Assembly (NCBI RefSeq): GCF_007096885.1
Contig: NZ_VJNO01000005.1
Span: forward strand, 124,001 to 188,000
Reading direction: 5' to 3'
DNA from: Streptomyces sp. 130
GTDB taxonomy: Bacteria > Actinomycetota > Actinomycetes > Streptomycetales > Streptomycetaceae
DNA length: 64,000 bases
The translations under genes were made by a program, and so were the position numbers. This document shows positions 8,244 to 16,088 of the stretch, piece by piece (position 1 is the first letter of the stretch; the number at the start of each line of letters is the position of its first letter). A model generated the notes under the pieces. The model did not search any database. It was not told where the DNA came from and saw only the letters and a list, made by a program, of their open reading frames with translations.

Positions 8244-8625
8244 GCGGAAGAAGCGGGAGGAGGGGGAAGCGGCATCGGGGGGATGTGCCGCTTCCCCCGG
8301 TCACGGGGCCTGCCGCTCCTTGCCGCGGTCGGGGGAGGCCACGGCATGGGTCCCCGGCAGGGGTCCCGTTCCCGGCCCCCCGGAGTCCGGGGAGCTCACC
8401 CTCCATCATGCATCGCCGCCCCCCGCTCGCGGGCGGACCAAGGGCCCTGATGCACGGGACGTTGGTCCCTGGCTCCCGGGGCCCGCCGGACAGGCCCCAA
8501 GGGGTGTCCCTCAGGGGACGACAAGTGACGGAAACAGCAGAGGGATCCGCGCATGCGTGTGGATAGACTCGCCCGACCGCACAGGGGATCGAAACCGCAG
8601 GGGATCGAAGGGGAGTCAGGGGCTG
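8132..8625. other. gene-free interval with repeats and a DosR-like dyad
   Basis: About 490 bp without a convincing gene. It contains the end of the tandem repeats, a GGGAC-GTTG-GTCCC dyad at 8456-8469, several GGGGCC/GGCCCC inverted stretches around 8478-8500, and a TAGACT -10 candidate at 8574-8579 for the small gene at 8626. Confidence 0.6.
8456..8469. promoter_or_regulatory. DevR/DosR-like inverted repeat GGGACGTTGGTCCC
   Basis: Perfect 5-bp arms GGGAC/GTCCC with a 4-bp spacer, preceded by AGGGCCCTGATGCAC. The layout resembles the GGGAC-N4-GTCCC core of DosR/DevR-type response-regulator sites. It lies about 105 bp upstream of a TAGACT -10 candidate. No regulator gene is nearby, so binding is inference. 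Confidence 0.35.
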
Positions 8626-8790
8626 ATGGCGCAAGCGAGAAAGATAGCTCTCTGGGTGATAGGCGTCTTCGTGCTCTACACGATCATCAACTCCCCCGCC
8701 CGGGCCGCGGACCTGGTGCAAGTAGGGTTCGAGGGCATCGCGGACGCCGCGCAGAGCGTCGGCGACTTCATGTCCGAGCTCGTCAACTAG
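8626..8790 (+). CDS. 54-residue membrane microprotein
   Basis: Begins MAQARKIALWVIGVFVLYTI, a single hydrophobic helix, then an amphipathic tail with VQVGFEGIADAAQSVGDF. AAGGGGAG lies about 10 nt before the ATG. It ends 9 nt before the Dabb-domain gene, so the two are likely co-transcribed. I recall close relatives in many streptomycetes, all of unknown function. It could be a small membrane regulator; nothing in the sequence says more. Confidence 0.8.
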   Translation: MAQARKIALWVIGVFVLYTIINSPARAADLVQVGFEGIADAAQSVGDFMSELVN

Positions 8791-8799
8791 GGGTACCGC

Positions 8800-9093
8800 G
8801 TGATCCGCCATCTGGTCCTGTTCAAGCTGAACGACGGCGTCGAGCGGGACGACCCGAGGGTCGTCGCGGGGGTGGAGGCGTTCCGGGCACTGGAGGGGAC
8901 CGTCCCGGAGCTGGAGTTCTGGGAGTGCGCCTGGAACATCACCGACCGGCCGATCGCGTACGACTTCGCCATCAACTCGGCGGTCGCGGACGAGGCCGCG
9001 CTGAAGCGTTACATCGAGCACCCGGACCATCAGGCAGCCGCCGGTCAGTGGCGTGAATTCGCCACCTGGGTGATCGCCGACTACCCGTTCTGA
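8800..9093 (+). CDS. Dabb (stress-responsive A/B barrel) domain protein
   Basis: 97 residues, one ferredoxin-like Dabb domain: IRHLVLFKLNDGV, FRALEGTVPEL, YDFAINSAVADEAALKRYIE, HPDHQAAA, and FATWVIADYPF. Such proteins are dimeric barrels, some acting as polyketide cyclases, many of unknown role. GTG start. It follows the microprotein and is closed by a strong terminator. Confidence 0.88.
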   Translation: MIRHLVLFKLNDGVERDDPRVVAGVEAFRALEGTVPELEFWECAWNITDRPIAYDFAINSAVADEAALKRYIEHPDHQAAAGQWREFATWVIADYPF

Positions 9094-9109
9094 CGCCTTC
9101 GGCCCTGCG

Positions 9110-9143
9110 AGCCCCTCACCGCGACGGTGAGGGGCTTTTCTTT
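9110..9143 (+). terminator. strong intrinsic terminator
   Basis: AGCCCCTCACC (9110-9120) pairs perfectly with GGTGAGGGGCT (9126-9136) around a 5-nt loop, followed by TTTCTTTG. Confidence 0.85.
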
Positions 9144-9203
9144 GTCCCAGGGCCCGATGGACGCCCGGCGGGCGGTTTAAACCCCGACGGGGTCAACACG
9201 GCG

Positions 9204-9283
9204 CTATGGGGTGCTTGCACATAGTGGTCATGTCTTGTGATGCTATGACCGCTTTTGACGGACGGATTGACCGAAGTTGACCG
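9204..9283. promoter_or_regulatory. sigF upstream region with inverted and direct repeats
   Basis: CTATG-N11-CATAG (9204-9224), then GGTCAT-N13-ATGACC (9226-9250), then three same-strand TTGAC(G/C)G units at 9255, 9267 and 9277. They occupy the sigF promoter zone and could bind developmental regulators. No match to a named site is claimed. Confidence 0.4.
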
Positions 9284-9327
9284 CAAGTCGTAGCCGTAGT
9301 TGTCGACCGCGAAGGGGTGGCGTCACC

Positions 9328-10239
9328 GTGCCGGCCAGTACAGCGCCTCAAGTGCCTCCCCAGGTCCACCAGGCGGCACCGGCCGCCCCGCCCGCCGGGC
9401 CGTCCGCCCCGCCGCCGGGCCAGGCGCGGACGACGGTCCACGAGACCCCCGACGAGCAGGCCGCCCCCGCCCGGTCCCGGACCGCCGACACCAGGGCGCT
9501 CACCCAGGTGCTCTTCGGACAGCTCAAGGACCTGGAGCCGGGCACCGCGGAGCACGACCGGGTGCGCACCGCGCTGATCGAGGCCAACCTGCCGCTCGTG
9601 CGGTACGCCGCCGCGCGGTTCCGCAGCCGGAACGAGCCGATGGAGGACGTCGTCCAGGTCGGCACCATCGGGCTGATCAACGCGATCGACCGCTTCGACC
9701 CCGAACGCGGAGTCCAGTTCCCCACGTTCGCGATGCCCACCGTCGTCGGCGAGATCAAGCGGTACTTCCGGGACAACGTGCGCACCGTCCACGTCCCCCG
9801 ACGGCTGCACGAGCTCTGGGTGCAGGTCACCGGCGCCACCGAGGACCTGACGACCGCGCACGGCCGCTCGCCCACCACCGCGGAGATCGCCGAGCGGCTG
9901 AAGATCTCCGAGGACGAGGTGCTGGCCTGCATCGAGGCCGGGCGCTCGTACCACGCGACCTCCCTGGAGGCCGCCCAGGAGGGCGACGGGCTCCCCGGCC
10001 TCCTCGACCGGCTCGGCTACGAGGACCCGGCCCTCGCGGGCGTCGAGCACCGGGACCTGGTCCGGCACCTCCTCGTACAGCTGCCCGAGCGGGAGCAGCG
10101 CATCCTGCTGCTGCGGTACTACAGCAACCTGACGCAGTCCCAGATCAGCGCCGAACTGGGGGTCTCCCAGATGCACGTGTCAAGGCTCCTGGCCCGGAGT
10201 TTCGCCAGACTCCGATCCGCAAACAGGATCGAGGCGTAA
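9328..10239 (+). CDS. sigF: sporulation sigma factor SigF
   Basis: 303 residues. Group 3 (SigB/F/G-like) sigma factor. A Pro/Ala-rich N-terminus (about 60 residues) precedes region 2 ([20 protein letters not shown], then [20 protein letters not shown]), region 3 ([20 protein letters not shown]) and region 4 helix-turn-helix ([20 protein letters not shown]). GTG start with AAGGGG 9 nt upstream. In S. coelicolor, SigF acts late in spore maturation and depends on the whi cascade. It is followed on the same strand by its paralogue sigN, identical over [16 protein letters not shown]. Confidence 0.93.
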   Translation: MPASTAPQVPPQVHQAAPAAPPAGPSAPPPGQARTTVHETPDEQAAPARSRTADTRALTQVLFGQLKDLEPGTAEHDRVRTALIEANLPLVRYAAARFRSRNEPMEDVVQVGTIGLINAIDRFDPERGVQFPTFAMPTVVGEIKRYFRDNVRTVHVPRRLHELWVQVTGATEDLTTAHGRSPTTAEIAERLKISEDEVLACIEAGRSYHATSLEAAQEGDGLPGLLDRLGYEDPALAGVEHRDLVRHLLVQLPEREQRILLLRYYSNLTQSQISAELGVSQMHVSRLLARSFARLRSANRIEA

Positions 10240-10322
10240 CCGAAACGGGTAGACCGTTTCCGGGGCGTTTCGCCGGGTCCAAAAGCCCCACACCCCTTGT
10301 TAACTGCGCGAACTCCCCCTGG

Positions 10323-10336
10323 ACTTGTCGACAAGT
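10323..10336. promoter_or_regulatory. 14-bp perfect palindrome ACTTGTCGACAAGT
   Basis: Lies between sigF and sigN, about 140 bp upstream of the sigN start. Candidate operator. No known regulator site recognised. Confidence 0.35.
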
Positions 10337-10379
10337 CACTACAGCGCGTTGCCGACATGTGACATTCTGCGGGAAGTGA

Positions 10380-10405
10380 GTTTGCCGCAGCCCCGCCTCC
10401 GGTAT
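10380..10405 (+). promoter_or_regulatory. SigB/SigN-type promoter candidate for sigN
   Basis: GTTT (10380-10383), 16 nt, then CGGTAT (10400-10405). This fits the GNNT-N14-16-GGGTAY consensus of streptomycete SigB-like factors except for the first G. Position about 70 nt upstream of the sigN ATG is suitable for autoregulation. Confidence 0.4.
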
Positions 10406-10473
10406 TCAGGTGGAGGCTGCGTTCCTCCGATGGTCGTGGCCACCGCGACCGTCCGCGACCTCAAGGGGGTGGC

Positions 10474-11340
10474 ATGTCCGTAGAACAGGGCAGCTCGAAG
10501 GTGCTCACGCTCGACAAGAGCGAGCCCGCACCCGTTGCGCTCACCAGCTCGCCGGAAGCCATCGACACCCGCACGCTCTCCCGCTCCCTGTTCCTGCGGC
10601 TCGCCGCGCTGGGCCCCGCCCCGGGCCCCGGCGGGACCGACAGCCCGGAGCGTGCCTATGTGCGGGACACACTCATCGAGCTCAACCTGCCCCTCGTGCG
10701 GTACGCGGCGGCGCGGTTCCGGAGCCGCAACGAACCCATGGAGGACATCGTCCAGGTCGGCACCATCGGCCTGATCAAGGCGATCGACCGCTTCGACTGC
10801 GAACGGGGCGTGGAGTTCCCGACGTTCGCGATGCCCACCGTCGTGGGCGAGATCAAGCGGTTCTTCCGGGACACCTCGTGGTCGGTGCGGGTGCCGCGCC
10901 GCCTTCAGGAGCTGCGGCTCGCCCTCACCCGGACCAGTGACGAGCTCGCACAGAAGCTGGACCGCTCGCCGACCGTCCCGGAGCTGGCCCGGGCGCTCGG
11001 GGTCTCCGAGGAAGAGGTGGTCGACGGCCTGGCCGTGGGCAACGCCTACACCGCCTCGTCGCTGGACTCGCCGGCCCCCGAGGACGACGGCGGCGAGGGC
11101 TCGCTGGCCGACCGGCTGGGTTACGAGGACACGGCGCTGGAAGGCGTCGAGTACCGGGAATCGCTCAAGCCGCTGCTGGCCAAGCTCCCGGCGCGCGAGC
11201 GCCAGATCATCATGCTGCGGTTCTTCGCCAACATGACCCAGTCGCAGATCGGCGAGGAGGTCGGCATCTCGCAGATGCACGTCTCCCGCCTGCTGACGCG
11301 TACGCTCGCCCAGCTCAGGGAAGGGCTCATCGCGGACTGA
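10474..11340 (+). CDS. sigN: SigN, SigB/F-like sigma factor
   Basis: 288 residues; CAAGGGGGTGGC lies immediately before the ATG. Region 2 is [19 protein letters not shown] and the preceding [20 protein letters not shown]; region 4 is [20 protein letters not shown]. Paralogue of sigF, and both encode the distinctive [16 protein letters not shown] string. In S. coelicolor sigN sits beside sigF and is active in the subapical stem of aerial hyphae. No anti-sigma gene is adjacent; RsbW-like kinases lie elsewhere in the window (49819 and 56939). Confidence 0.9.
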   Translation: MSVEQGSSKVLTLDKSEPAPVALTSSPEAIDTRTLSRSLFLRLAALGPAPGPGGTDSPERAYVRDTLIELNLPLVRYAAARFRSRNEPMEDIVQVGTIGLIKAIDRFDCERGVEFPTFAMPTVVGEIKRFFRDTSWSVRVPRRLQELRLALTRTSDELAQKLDRSPTVPELARALGVSEEEVVDGLAVGNAYTASSLDSPAPEDDGGEGSLADRLGYEDTALEGVEYRESLKPLLAKLPARERQIIMLRFFANMTQSQIGEEVGISQMHVSRLLTRTLAQLREGLIAD

Positions 11341-11430
11341 GTCCGGAGGTCCGGACGTGTCTCACCGCCGGCCGCCGGGTCCCCTCGGCGGCCGATGCGC
11401 GTTCCCGTGCGGCGCCGCCCGCAAACCGAA

Positions 11431-11473
11431 GCGCCGCCCCTCACGGATCAGCGGATCAGCGAGGGAGCGGCGC
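11431..11473. terminator. imperfect hairpin between convergent genes
   Basis: GCGCCGC-C-CCTC (11431-11442) pairs with GAGG-GA-GCGGCGC (11461-11473) with a small bulge. It sits between sigN (rightward) and the small membrane-protein gene (leftward). Confidence 0.45.
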
Positions 11474-11521
11474 CAGGACGGATGCGGTCGGGGAGCGGGC
11501 GGGACGGCGTAACGGGTCGGG

Positions 11522-11737
11522 TCAGCCGAGCGCGAGCCAGGCGACCGCGCCGAGCACGATGACCACCGCGACGATTCCTGCGATCAGTCCGGTCCTCGGG
11601 CCGGAGGACGCGGCGGCGGCGGCGGGCTGCCGGCGCTGCGGTTCGCCCTCGTCGACGAAGGCGCGGAACATCTGGGTGCTGCCGGCCGGGTCGTAGGAGC
11701 CCTCGGGACCCTGCGGTGCGTGGGGATTGTGTGCCAT
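11522..11737 (-). CDS. 71-residue single-pass membrane protein
   Basis: Starts MAHNPHAPQGPEGSYDPAG, has STQMFRAFVDEG and a Gln/Ala-rich linker, and ends in one C-terminal transmembrane helix (GLIAGIVAVVIVLGAVAWLA). This tail-anchored layout suggests a small cytoplasmic domain held at the membrane. Minus-strand TAGGGT at 11746-11751 lies 8 nt from the ATG, so the message is probably leaderless or nearly so. No function assigned. Confidence 0.8.
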   Translation of the reverse strand: MAHNPHAPQGPEGSYDPAGSTQMFRAFVDEGEPQRRQPAAAAASSGPRTGLIAGIVAVVIVLGAVAWLALG

Positions 11738-11912
11738 GTCGCAGGACCCTAGCGAATTCGGGCGAACGGCCCAACCCCCGGGCGCCGCCCGCCGATCCGC
11801 CACCACTGTGGCGCAGACCACAACACCGCCTCCTTTACCGCATACCCTGCGGTCTTGACCAGTACCCGGCGCGCCCTTTTGCGTTCCTTTACTTCCGCAA
11901 GCCCCTTTTCGT

Positions 11913-11925
11913 TTGCCTGCAGCAA
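11913..11925. promoter_or_regulatory. putative MarR operator 1 (TTGC-CTGCA-GCAA)
   Basis: Inverted repeat TTGC-N5-GCAA, centred at 11919, about 68 nt upstream of the marR-type start. The same arms and spacer recur 29 bp downstream. Confidence 0.5.
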
Positions 11926-11940
11926 CCAACGGCTTCTATG

Positions 11941-11955
11941 GTTGCCCTAAGCAAC
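11941..11955. promoter_or_regulatory. putative MarR operator 2 (GTTGC-CCTAA-GCAAC)
   Basis: Perfect 5-bp dyad centred at 11948, overlapping a TATGGT -10 candidate at 11938-11943. With operator 1 it would let the regulator cover -35 and -10, a usual MarR autorepression layout. Confidence 0.5.
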
Positions 11956-11986
11956 AAGATGACCGGTGAGACCGTCTGGGGGTCCC

Positions 11987-12508
11987 GTGGCCGCACGGAG
12001 TCAGTACGAAGAACTGGCCCGGCAGCTGAGCGCCATCGGGGCCGTCAAGAGAGGTCTCGCCCGCATCCTGCCCGCCGAATGCCCCGGTGGCTCCGCCGCC
12101 GTGCTGACTCTGCTGAGCCGGCACGGGGAGATGCGGATCAGCCGGCTGGCCGAGCTCCTCGCGGTTGACATGTCGGTGACCAGCCGACACGTCGCCCACG
12201 TGGCGGAACGGGGCTGGATCGAACGGTTCCCGGACCCGGCGGACAGGCGCTCCCGAATCCTGCGGCTGACCCCCGCGGGAGAAGGGGTGCTGGAGGACCT
12301 CTACCGCCGGTCGACCGAGATGTTCGCCTGCCATCTTCAGGATTGGTCCGACGACGAGGTCGGACAGCTCAACACGTTGCTGGCCCGGCTCCGCGACAGC
12401 TTCTCCTGCCGCGGCTCCGGAGGATGCGCCTCCGGAAAGCACAGCGGCGACTGCCGCGCCCGCCGGACCGACAGCCATGACGGCTCGTACACCCGTACAC
12501 CCGCGTAA
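11987..12508 (+). CDS. MarR-family transcriptional regulator
   Basis: 173 residues from GTG 11987, with GGGGG 4 nt upstream. Winged helix: LTLLSRHGEMRISRLAELLA, MSVTSRHVAHVAERGWIER (recognition helix), then the wing DPADRRSRILRLTPAGEGVL. Two cysteines in the short C-terminal tail (SCRGSGGCASGKHSGDC) and one near the N-terminus (PAECPGG) could be redox-sensing; this is inference. It sits 23 bp upstream of an MFS exporter gene on the same strand, the classical regulator-pump pair, and two TTGC-N5-GCAA dyads precede it. Confidence 0.9.
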   Translation: MAARSQYEELARQLSAIGAVKRGLARILPAECPGGSAAVLTLLSRHGEMRISRLAELLAVDMSVTSRHVAHVAERGWIERFPDPADRRSRILRLTPAGEGVLEDLYRRSTEMFACHLQDWSDDEVGQLNTLLARLRDSFSCRGSGGCASGKHSGDCRARRTDSHDGSYTRTPA

Positions 12509-12531
12509 CAGAAGCAAAGACAAGGACTTAC

Positions 12532-15030
12532 ATGGCTACGACCACACCAACCGGTGTGCGGGGCGGCCACGCCAAGCACGGAGGCCACGACGCCTCCGAC
12601 GGCACGCCGATGACACACCGGCAGATCATGGAGGCACTGGCCGGGCTGATGCTCGGCATGTTCGTCGCGATACTGTCGTCGACCGTCGTCTCCAACGCCC
12701 TGCCGGAGATCATTTCCGACCTGGGCGGTGGGCAGAGCGCCTACACCTGGGTCGTCACCGCCTCGCTGCTGGCGATGACCGCGACCACGCCCCTGTGGGG
12801 CAAGCTGGCCGACCTCTTCAGCAAGAAGCTGCTGGTCCAGATAGCCCTGGTCATCTACGTCGCGGCGTCCGTCGTCGCCGGTCTCTCGACCAGCGCGGGC
12901 ATGCTGATCGCCTGCCGTGTGGTGCAGGGCATCGGCGTCGGCGGCCTCTCCGCCCTCGCCCAGATCGTGATGGCCGCGATGATCGCCCCGCGCGAGCGCG
13001 GCCGGTACAGCGGCTACATCGGCGCGGTCTTCGCCGTCGCCACCGTCGGCGGCCCGCTGCTCGGCGGCGTCATCACCGACACCAGCTGGATGGGCTGGCG
13101 CTGGTGCTTCTACGTGGGTGTGCCGTTCGCGGTCATCGCCCTCATCGTGCTCCAGAAGACCCTGAAGCTCCCCGTCGTCAAGCGGGACGTCAAGGTCGAC
13201 TGGACCGGCGCCTTCTTCATCAGCGCCGCCGTCTCGCTGCTGCTCCTGTGGGTGACGTTCGCGGGCGACAAGTACGACTGGATGTCCTGGCAGACCGGTG
13301 TGATGCTCGCGGGCTCCGTGGTCCTCGCGCTGCTCTTCGTCTTCACCGAGTCCCGCGCCAGCGAGCCGATCATCCCGCTGCGGCTCTTCCGCAACCGGAC
13401 CATCACCCTCGCCTCGCTCGCCTCGCTGTTCGTCGGTATCGCGATGTTCGCCGGCACCGTCTTCTTCAGCCAGTACTTCCAGCTGGCGCGCGGCAAGTCG
13501 CCGACGATGTCCGGCGTGATGACGATCCCGATGATCGGTGGTCTGTTCATCTCCTCGACCGTCTCGGGCCAGATCATCACCAAGACCGGCCGCTGGAAGG
13601 CGTGGCTGGTCACCGGTGGCTTCCTGGTCACCGCCGGCCTCGGCCTGCTCGGCACGATCCGCTACGACACGACGTACTGGCACATCGCGGTCTTCATGTT
13701 CGTGATGGGTCTCGGCATCGGCATGATGATGCAGAACCTGGTGCTCGCCACGCAGAACCAGGTGGACCCGAAGGACCTCGGTTCGGCCAGCTCCGTCGTC
13801 ACCTTCTTCCGTTCCCTCGGTGGTGCGATCGGCGTCTCGGCGCTGGGCGCCGTCATGGCGAACCGCGTCACCCACTACGTCAAGGACGGCCTCGCGGACC
13901 TCGGCCCGCAGGGCGCGGCCCTGGGCCACGGCGGCACCGGCGGCGGGGGCATCCCCGACCTGGACAAGCTGCCCGCCCCGTTCCGCACGGTCATGGAGGC
14001 CGCCTACGGGCACGGCGTCGGTGACGTCTTCCTCTACGCCGCTCCGGCCGCGCTGCTCGCCTTCCTGATCACGCTGTTCATCAAGGAGGTCGCGCTGAGG
14101 ACCCGGGCCGCGGGCGACGCCCCGGCGCAGGCCGAAGCGCCCGCCGAGGCCCCCGCCGAGACCGTCACCGAGGCGGTCTCCGAGGGCGCCGCCGGGGTCA
14201 CCGCCGTCGCCACCGAGGCGGCCCCCGCCGCCGGGACCGAGGCCCCCGTGGACCTGGCCGAGGGCGGCACCCCCGTCCGCGGTGTGGTCCGGGGCGCCGA
14301 GGGCGCGCCCGTGGCCCGGGCGGCCGTCACGCTGATCTCGCTCGGCGGCCGGCAGCTGGGCATCGCCGCGGCGCAGGCCGACGGGAGCTACGCGCTGGCC
14401 GCCCCGGGCGCCGGTTCCTACGTCCTGATCGCGTCGGCCGACGGCTTCCAGCCGCAGGCGTCCACCGTGGTCGTCGGCGACGAGGCGCTGGCGTACGACA
14501 TCCTCCTCTCGGGTACGAGCGGCCTGGCCGGCACCGTGCGCGCCGCCGAGAGCGGCACCCCGGTCGCGGACGCCATGGTCATCGTGACCGATGTGCGCGG
14601 CGATGTGCTGGCCACCGGGAAGTCCGCCGAGACGGGCGACTTCACCTTCGGCGAGCTGGTCCCCGGCACGGTGACCGTCGCCGTCAACGCGGCCGGCTTC
14701 CGCCCGCTGGCCCTGCCGGTCGAGGTCGGCGGCCAGGGTGTCACCCGGGTCGAGGCCGCGCTCCAGGCCGGTGCGCTGGTCCAGGGCGTCGTGCGGGCCG
14801 GTGCGAGCCGCCGCCCGCTGCCCGACGCCCGGGTCACGCTGGTCGACGCGGCCGGCAACGTGATCGCCACCTCGACGACCGGGGAGGACGGGGCGTACGC
14901 CTTCGCCGACCTGGACGCGGGCGAGTACACGGTCATCGCGACCGGCTACCCGCCGGTGGCCGGTGCCCTGACGGTGGCCGGTCACGGGGTCGACGGCCAC
15001 GACATCGAGCTCGTCCACCCGGGCGAGTGA
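12532..15030 (+). CDS. MFS (DHA2/EmrB-type) exporter with three C-terminal carboxypeptidase-regulatory-like domains
   Basis: 832 residues. N-terminal His/Gly-rich segment, then a 14-helix drug:H+ antiporter core: LMLGMFVAILSSTVVSNALP (helix 1), CRVVQGIGVGGLSALAQIVM (helix 4) and VATVGGPLLGGVIT (motif C). Hydrophobic helices continue to about residue 525. From about 577 come three beta-sandwich (CarboxypepD_reg/peptidase-associated-like) repeats starting near 577, 661 and 746, each with a D/E-G-x-Y/F-x-F/L turn and a G-Y/F-P/R strand. With 14 helices the tail would be cytoplasmic, odd for such domains. Downstream of the MarR gene, AAGG about 10 nt before ATG. Substrate unknown. Confidence 0.9.
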   Translation: MATTTPTGVRGGHAKHGGHDASDGTPMTHRQIMEALAGLMLGMFVAILSSTVVSNALPEIISDLGGGQSAYTWVVTASLLAMTATTPLWGKLADLFSKKLLVQIALVIYVAASVVAGLSTSAGMLIACRVVQGIGVGGLSALAQIVMAAMIAPRERGRYSGYIGAVFAVATVGGPLLGGVITDTSWMGWRWCFYVGVPFAVIALIVLQKTLKLPVVKRDVKVDWTGAFFISAAVSLLLLWVTFAGDKYDWMSWQTGVMLAGSVVLALLFVFTESRASEPIIPLRLFRNRTITLASLASLFVGIAMFAGTVFFSQYFQLARGKSPTMSGVMTIPMIGGLFISSTVSGQIITKTGRWKAWLVTGGFLVTAGLGLLGTIRYDTTYWHIAVFMFVMGLGIGMMMQNLVLATQNQVDPKDLGSASSVVTFFRSLGGAIGVSALGAVMANRVTHYVKDGLADLGPQGAALGHGGTGGGGIPDLDKLPAPFRTVMEAAYGHGVGDVFLYAAPAALLAFLITLFIKEVALRTRAAGDAPAQAEAPAEAPAETVTEAVSEGAAGVTAVATEAAPAAGTEAPVDLAEGGTPVRGVVRGAEGAPVARAAVTLISLGGRQLGIAAAQADGSYALAAPGAGSYVLIASADGFQPQASTVVVGDEALAYDILLSGTSGLAGTVRAAESGTPVADAMVIVTDVRGDVLATGKSAETGDFTFGELVPGTVTVAVNAAGFRPLALPVEVGGQGVTRVEAALQAGALVQGVVRAGASRRPLPDARVTLVDAAGNVIATSTTGEDGAYAFADLDAGEYTVIATGYPPVAGALTVAGHGVDGHDIELVHPGE

Positions 15031-15078
15031 CCCACGCGGTCCGGGGACAGCCCCCGGACCCGTGCAAGACCCCTGGCG

Positions 15079-15111
15079 GGGGCGGCGTTCTTCGAGCGGA
15101 GGCGCCGCCCC
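15079..15111 (+). terminator. hairpin after the MFS gene
   Basis: GGGGCGGCG (15079-15087) pairs with CGCCGCCCC (15103-15111) around a 15-nt loop. No T tract, so weak. Confidence 0.45.
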
Positions 15112-15243
15112 GGCCGGCGGAAATGGGCCCCGGCGGCGGGGACGGCAGGCAGGGGACGGCCTGCCGTCCCCGCCCCGGGGCCCGACTCATTGAGTGACCC
15201 GGTCCGGCGGACGGACGGGTCATGAGCAAGGAGAGAGAACGGG

Positions 15244-16062
15244 ATGGGACTTCGCGCACAGGTACGGACGCGGGACGGCTGGGCCGTGCAGCACGCGGTC
15301 GTGACGGTCACCGACATGACCGGCACGCAGGTGCTGCGCGCCTCCGCCGACGAGACCGGGGCGGTACGGGCCGACACCCCGCTGGCCGCGGGCGCGTACA
15401 CGGTGATCGTGACGGCGGTCGGGTACGCCCCCGCCGCCTCCACCGCCCTCGTCACGGCGAGCGGCACCGCCGACGCGGGCACGGTGGTGCTCGGCCGCCA
15501 GGGCGGCGTCGAGCTGCCGCCGCCGGGCACCTGGTCGCTGGACCCGGCGCACTCCTCGGTGGGCGCGGTCGCGCAGCACCTGGGGATCTCCAGCGTGCAC
15601 GGCCGGTTCACCGAGTTCGGCGGGCGCGTCGAGATCTCCGAGGACCTCCAGAGCTCCCGCGTCGAGGCGGTCATCGAAGCGGCGAGCATCGACACCGGCA
15701 ACGGCATGCGGGACAAGCACCTGCGCTCCCCCGACTTCCTGGACACCGACCGCTTCCCGGAGATCACCTACCGCTCCAGCGGGCTGACCCCGGCCGGGCC
15801 CGACCGCTGGACCGTGCACGGCGAGCTGACGATGCGCGGCGTGACACGGCCCGTCGACCTCGACCTGAGCTACCTCGGCACCGGCCCCGACCCGTGGGGC
15901 GGGGTGCGCGCGGCGTTCAGCGCGACGGCCGAACTGCGCCGCGAGGACTTCGCCATGAACTACAACCAGGTGGTCCAGGCGGGCATCGCGGCGATCGGCA
16001 CCACGCTCCGCGTCGAGCTGGACATCCAGGCCGTGCAGGGCGATTCCCTGCCCGCCGTCTGA
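15244..16062 (+). CDS. YceI-family protein with N-terminal carboxypeptidase-regulatory-like domain
   Basis: 272 residues; AAGGAGAGA upstream of the ATG. Residues 1-95 form one beta-sandwich repeat (WAVQHAVVTVTDMTG, then GAYTVIVTAVGYAP) like those at the end of the MFS protein just upstream. Residues 95-272 are a YceI lipocalin-like domain: GTWSLDPAHSSVGAVAQHLG, VHGRFTEFGG, IDTGNGMRDKHLRSPDF, and TMRGVTRPVDLDL. YceI proteins bind isoprenoid-type lipids. No signal peptide is visible, so this one appears cytoplasmic. The shared extra domain suggests it works with the upstream exporter. Confidence 0.88.
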   Translation: MGLRAQVRTRDGWAVQHAVVTVTDMTGTQVLRASADETGAVRADTPLAAGAYTVIVTAVGYAPAASTALVTASGTADAGTVVLGRQGGVELPPPGTWSLDPAHSSVGAVAQHLGISSVHGRFTEFGGRVEISEDLQSSRVEAVIEAASIDTGNGMRDKHLRSPDFLDTDRFPEITYRSSGLTPAGPDRWTVHGELTMRGVTRPVDLDLSYLGTGPDPWGGVRAAFSATAELRREDFAMNYNQVVQAGIAAIGTTLRVELDIQAVQGDSLPAV

Positions 16063-16075
16063 CAGGCCTCCACCG

Positions 16076-16081
16076 TAGGGT
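16076..16081 (+). promoter_or_regulatory. -10 TAGGGT, leaderless-type
   Basis: Seven nt before the ATG at 16089; no Shine-Dalgarno. Confidence 0.45.
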
Positions 16082-16088
16082 CGGTTCC

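Noticed and set aside
8285..8566. 93-codon gene between the DUF371 gene and the microprotein
   Set aside because: No ribosome-binding site and Pro/Arg/Gly low complexity; the interval looks regulatory.
5689..9093. Antibiotic biosynthetic cluster implied by resistance-like SerRS and KamB homologues
   Set aside because: No NRPS, PKS, aminocyclitol or transporter genes accompany them; neighbours are core chromosomal genes.
12337..15018. 893-codon open frame antisense to the MFS exporter
   Set aside because: Shadow frame caused by high third-position GC; the translation is low-complexity Asp/Arg/Gly with no domain, while the sense frame has a full transporter.
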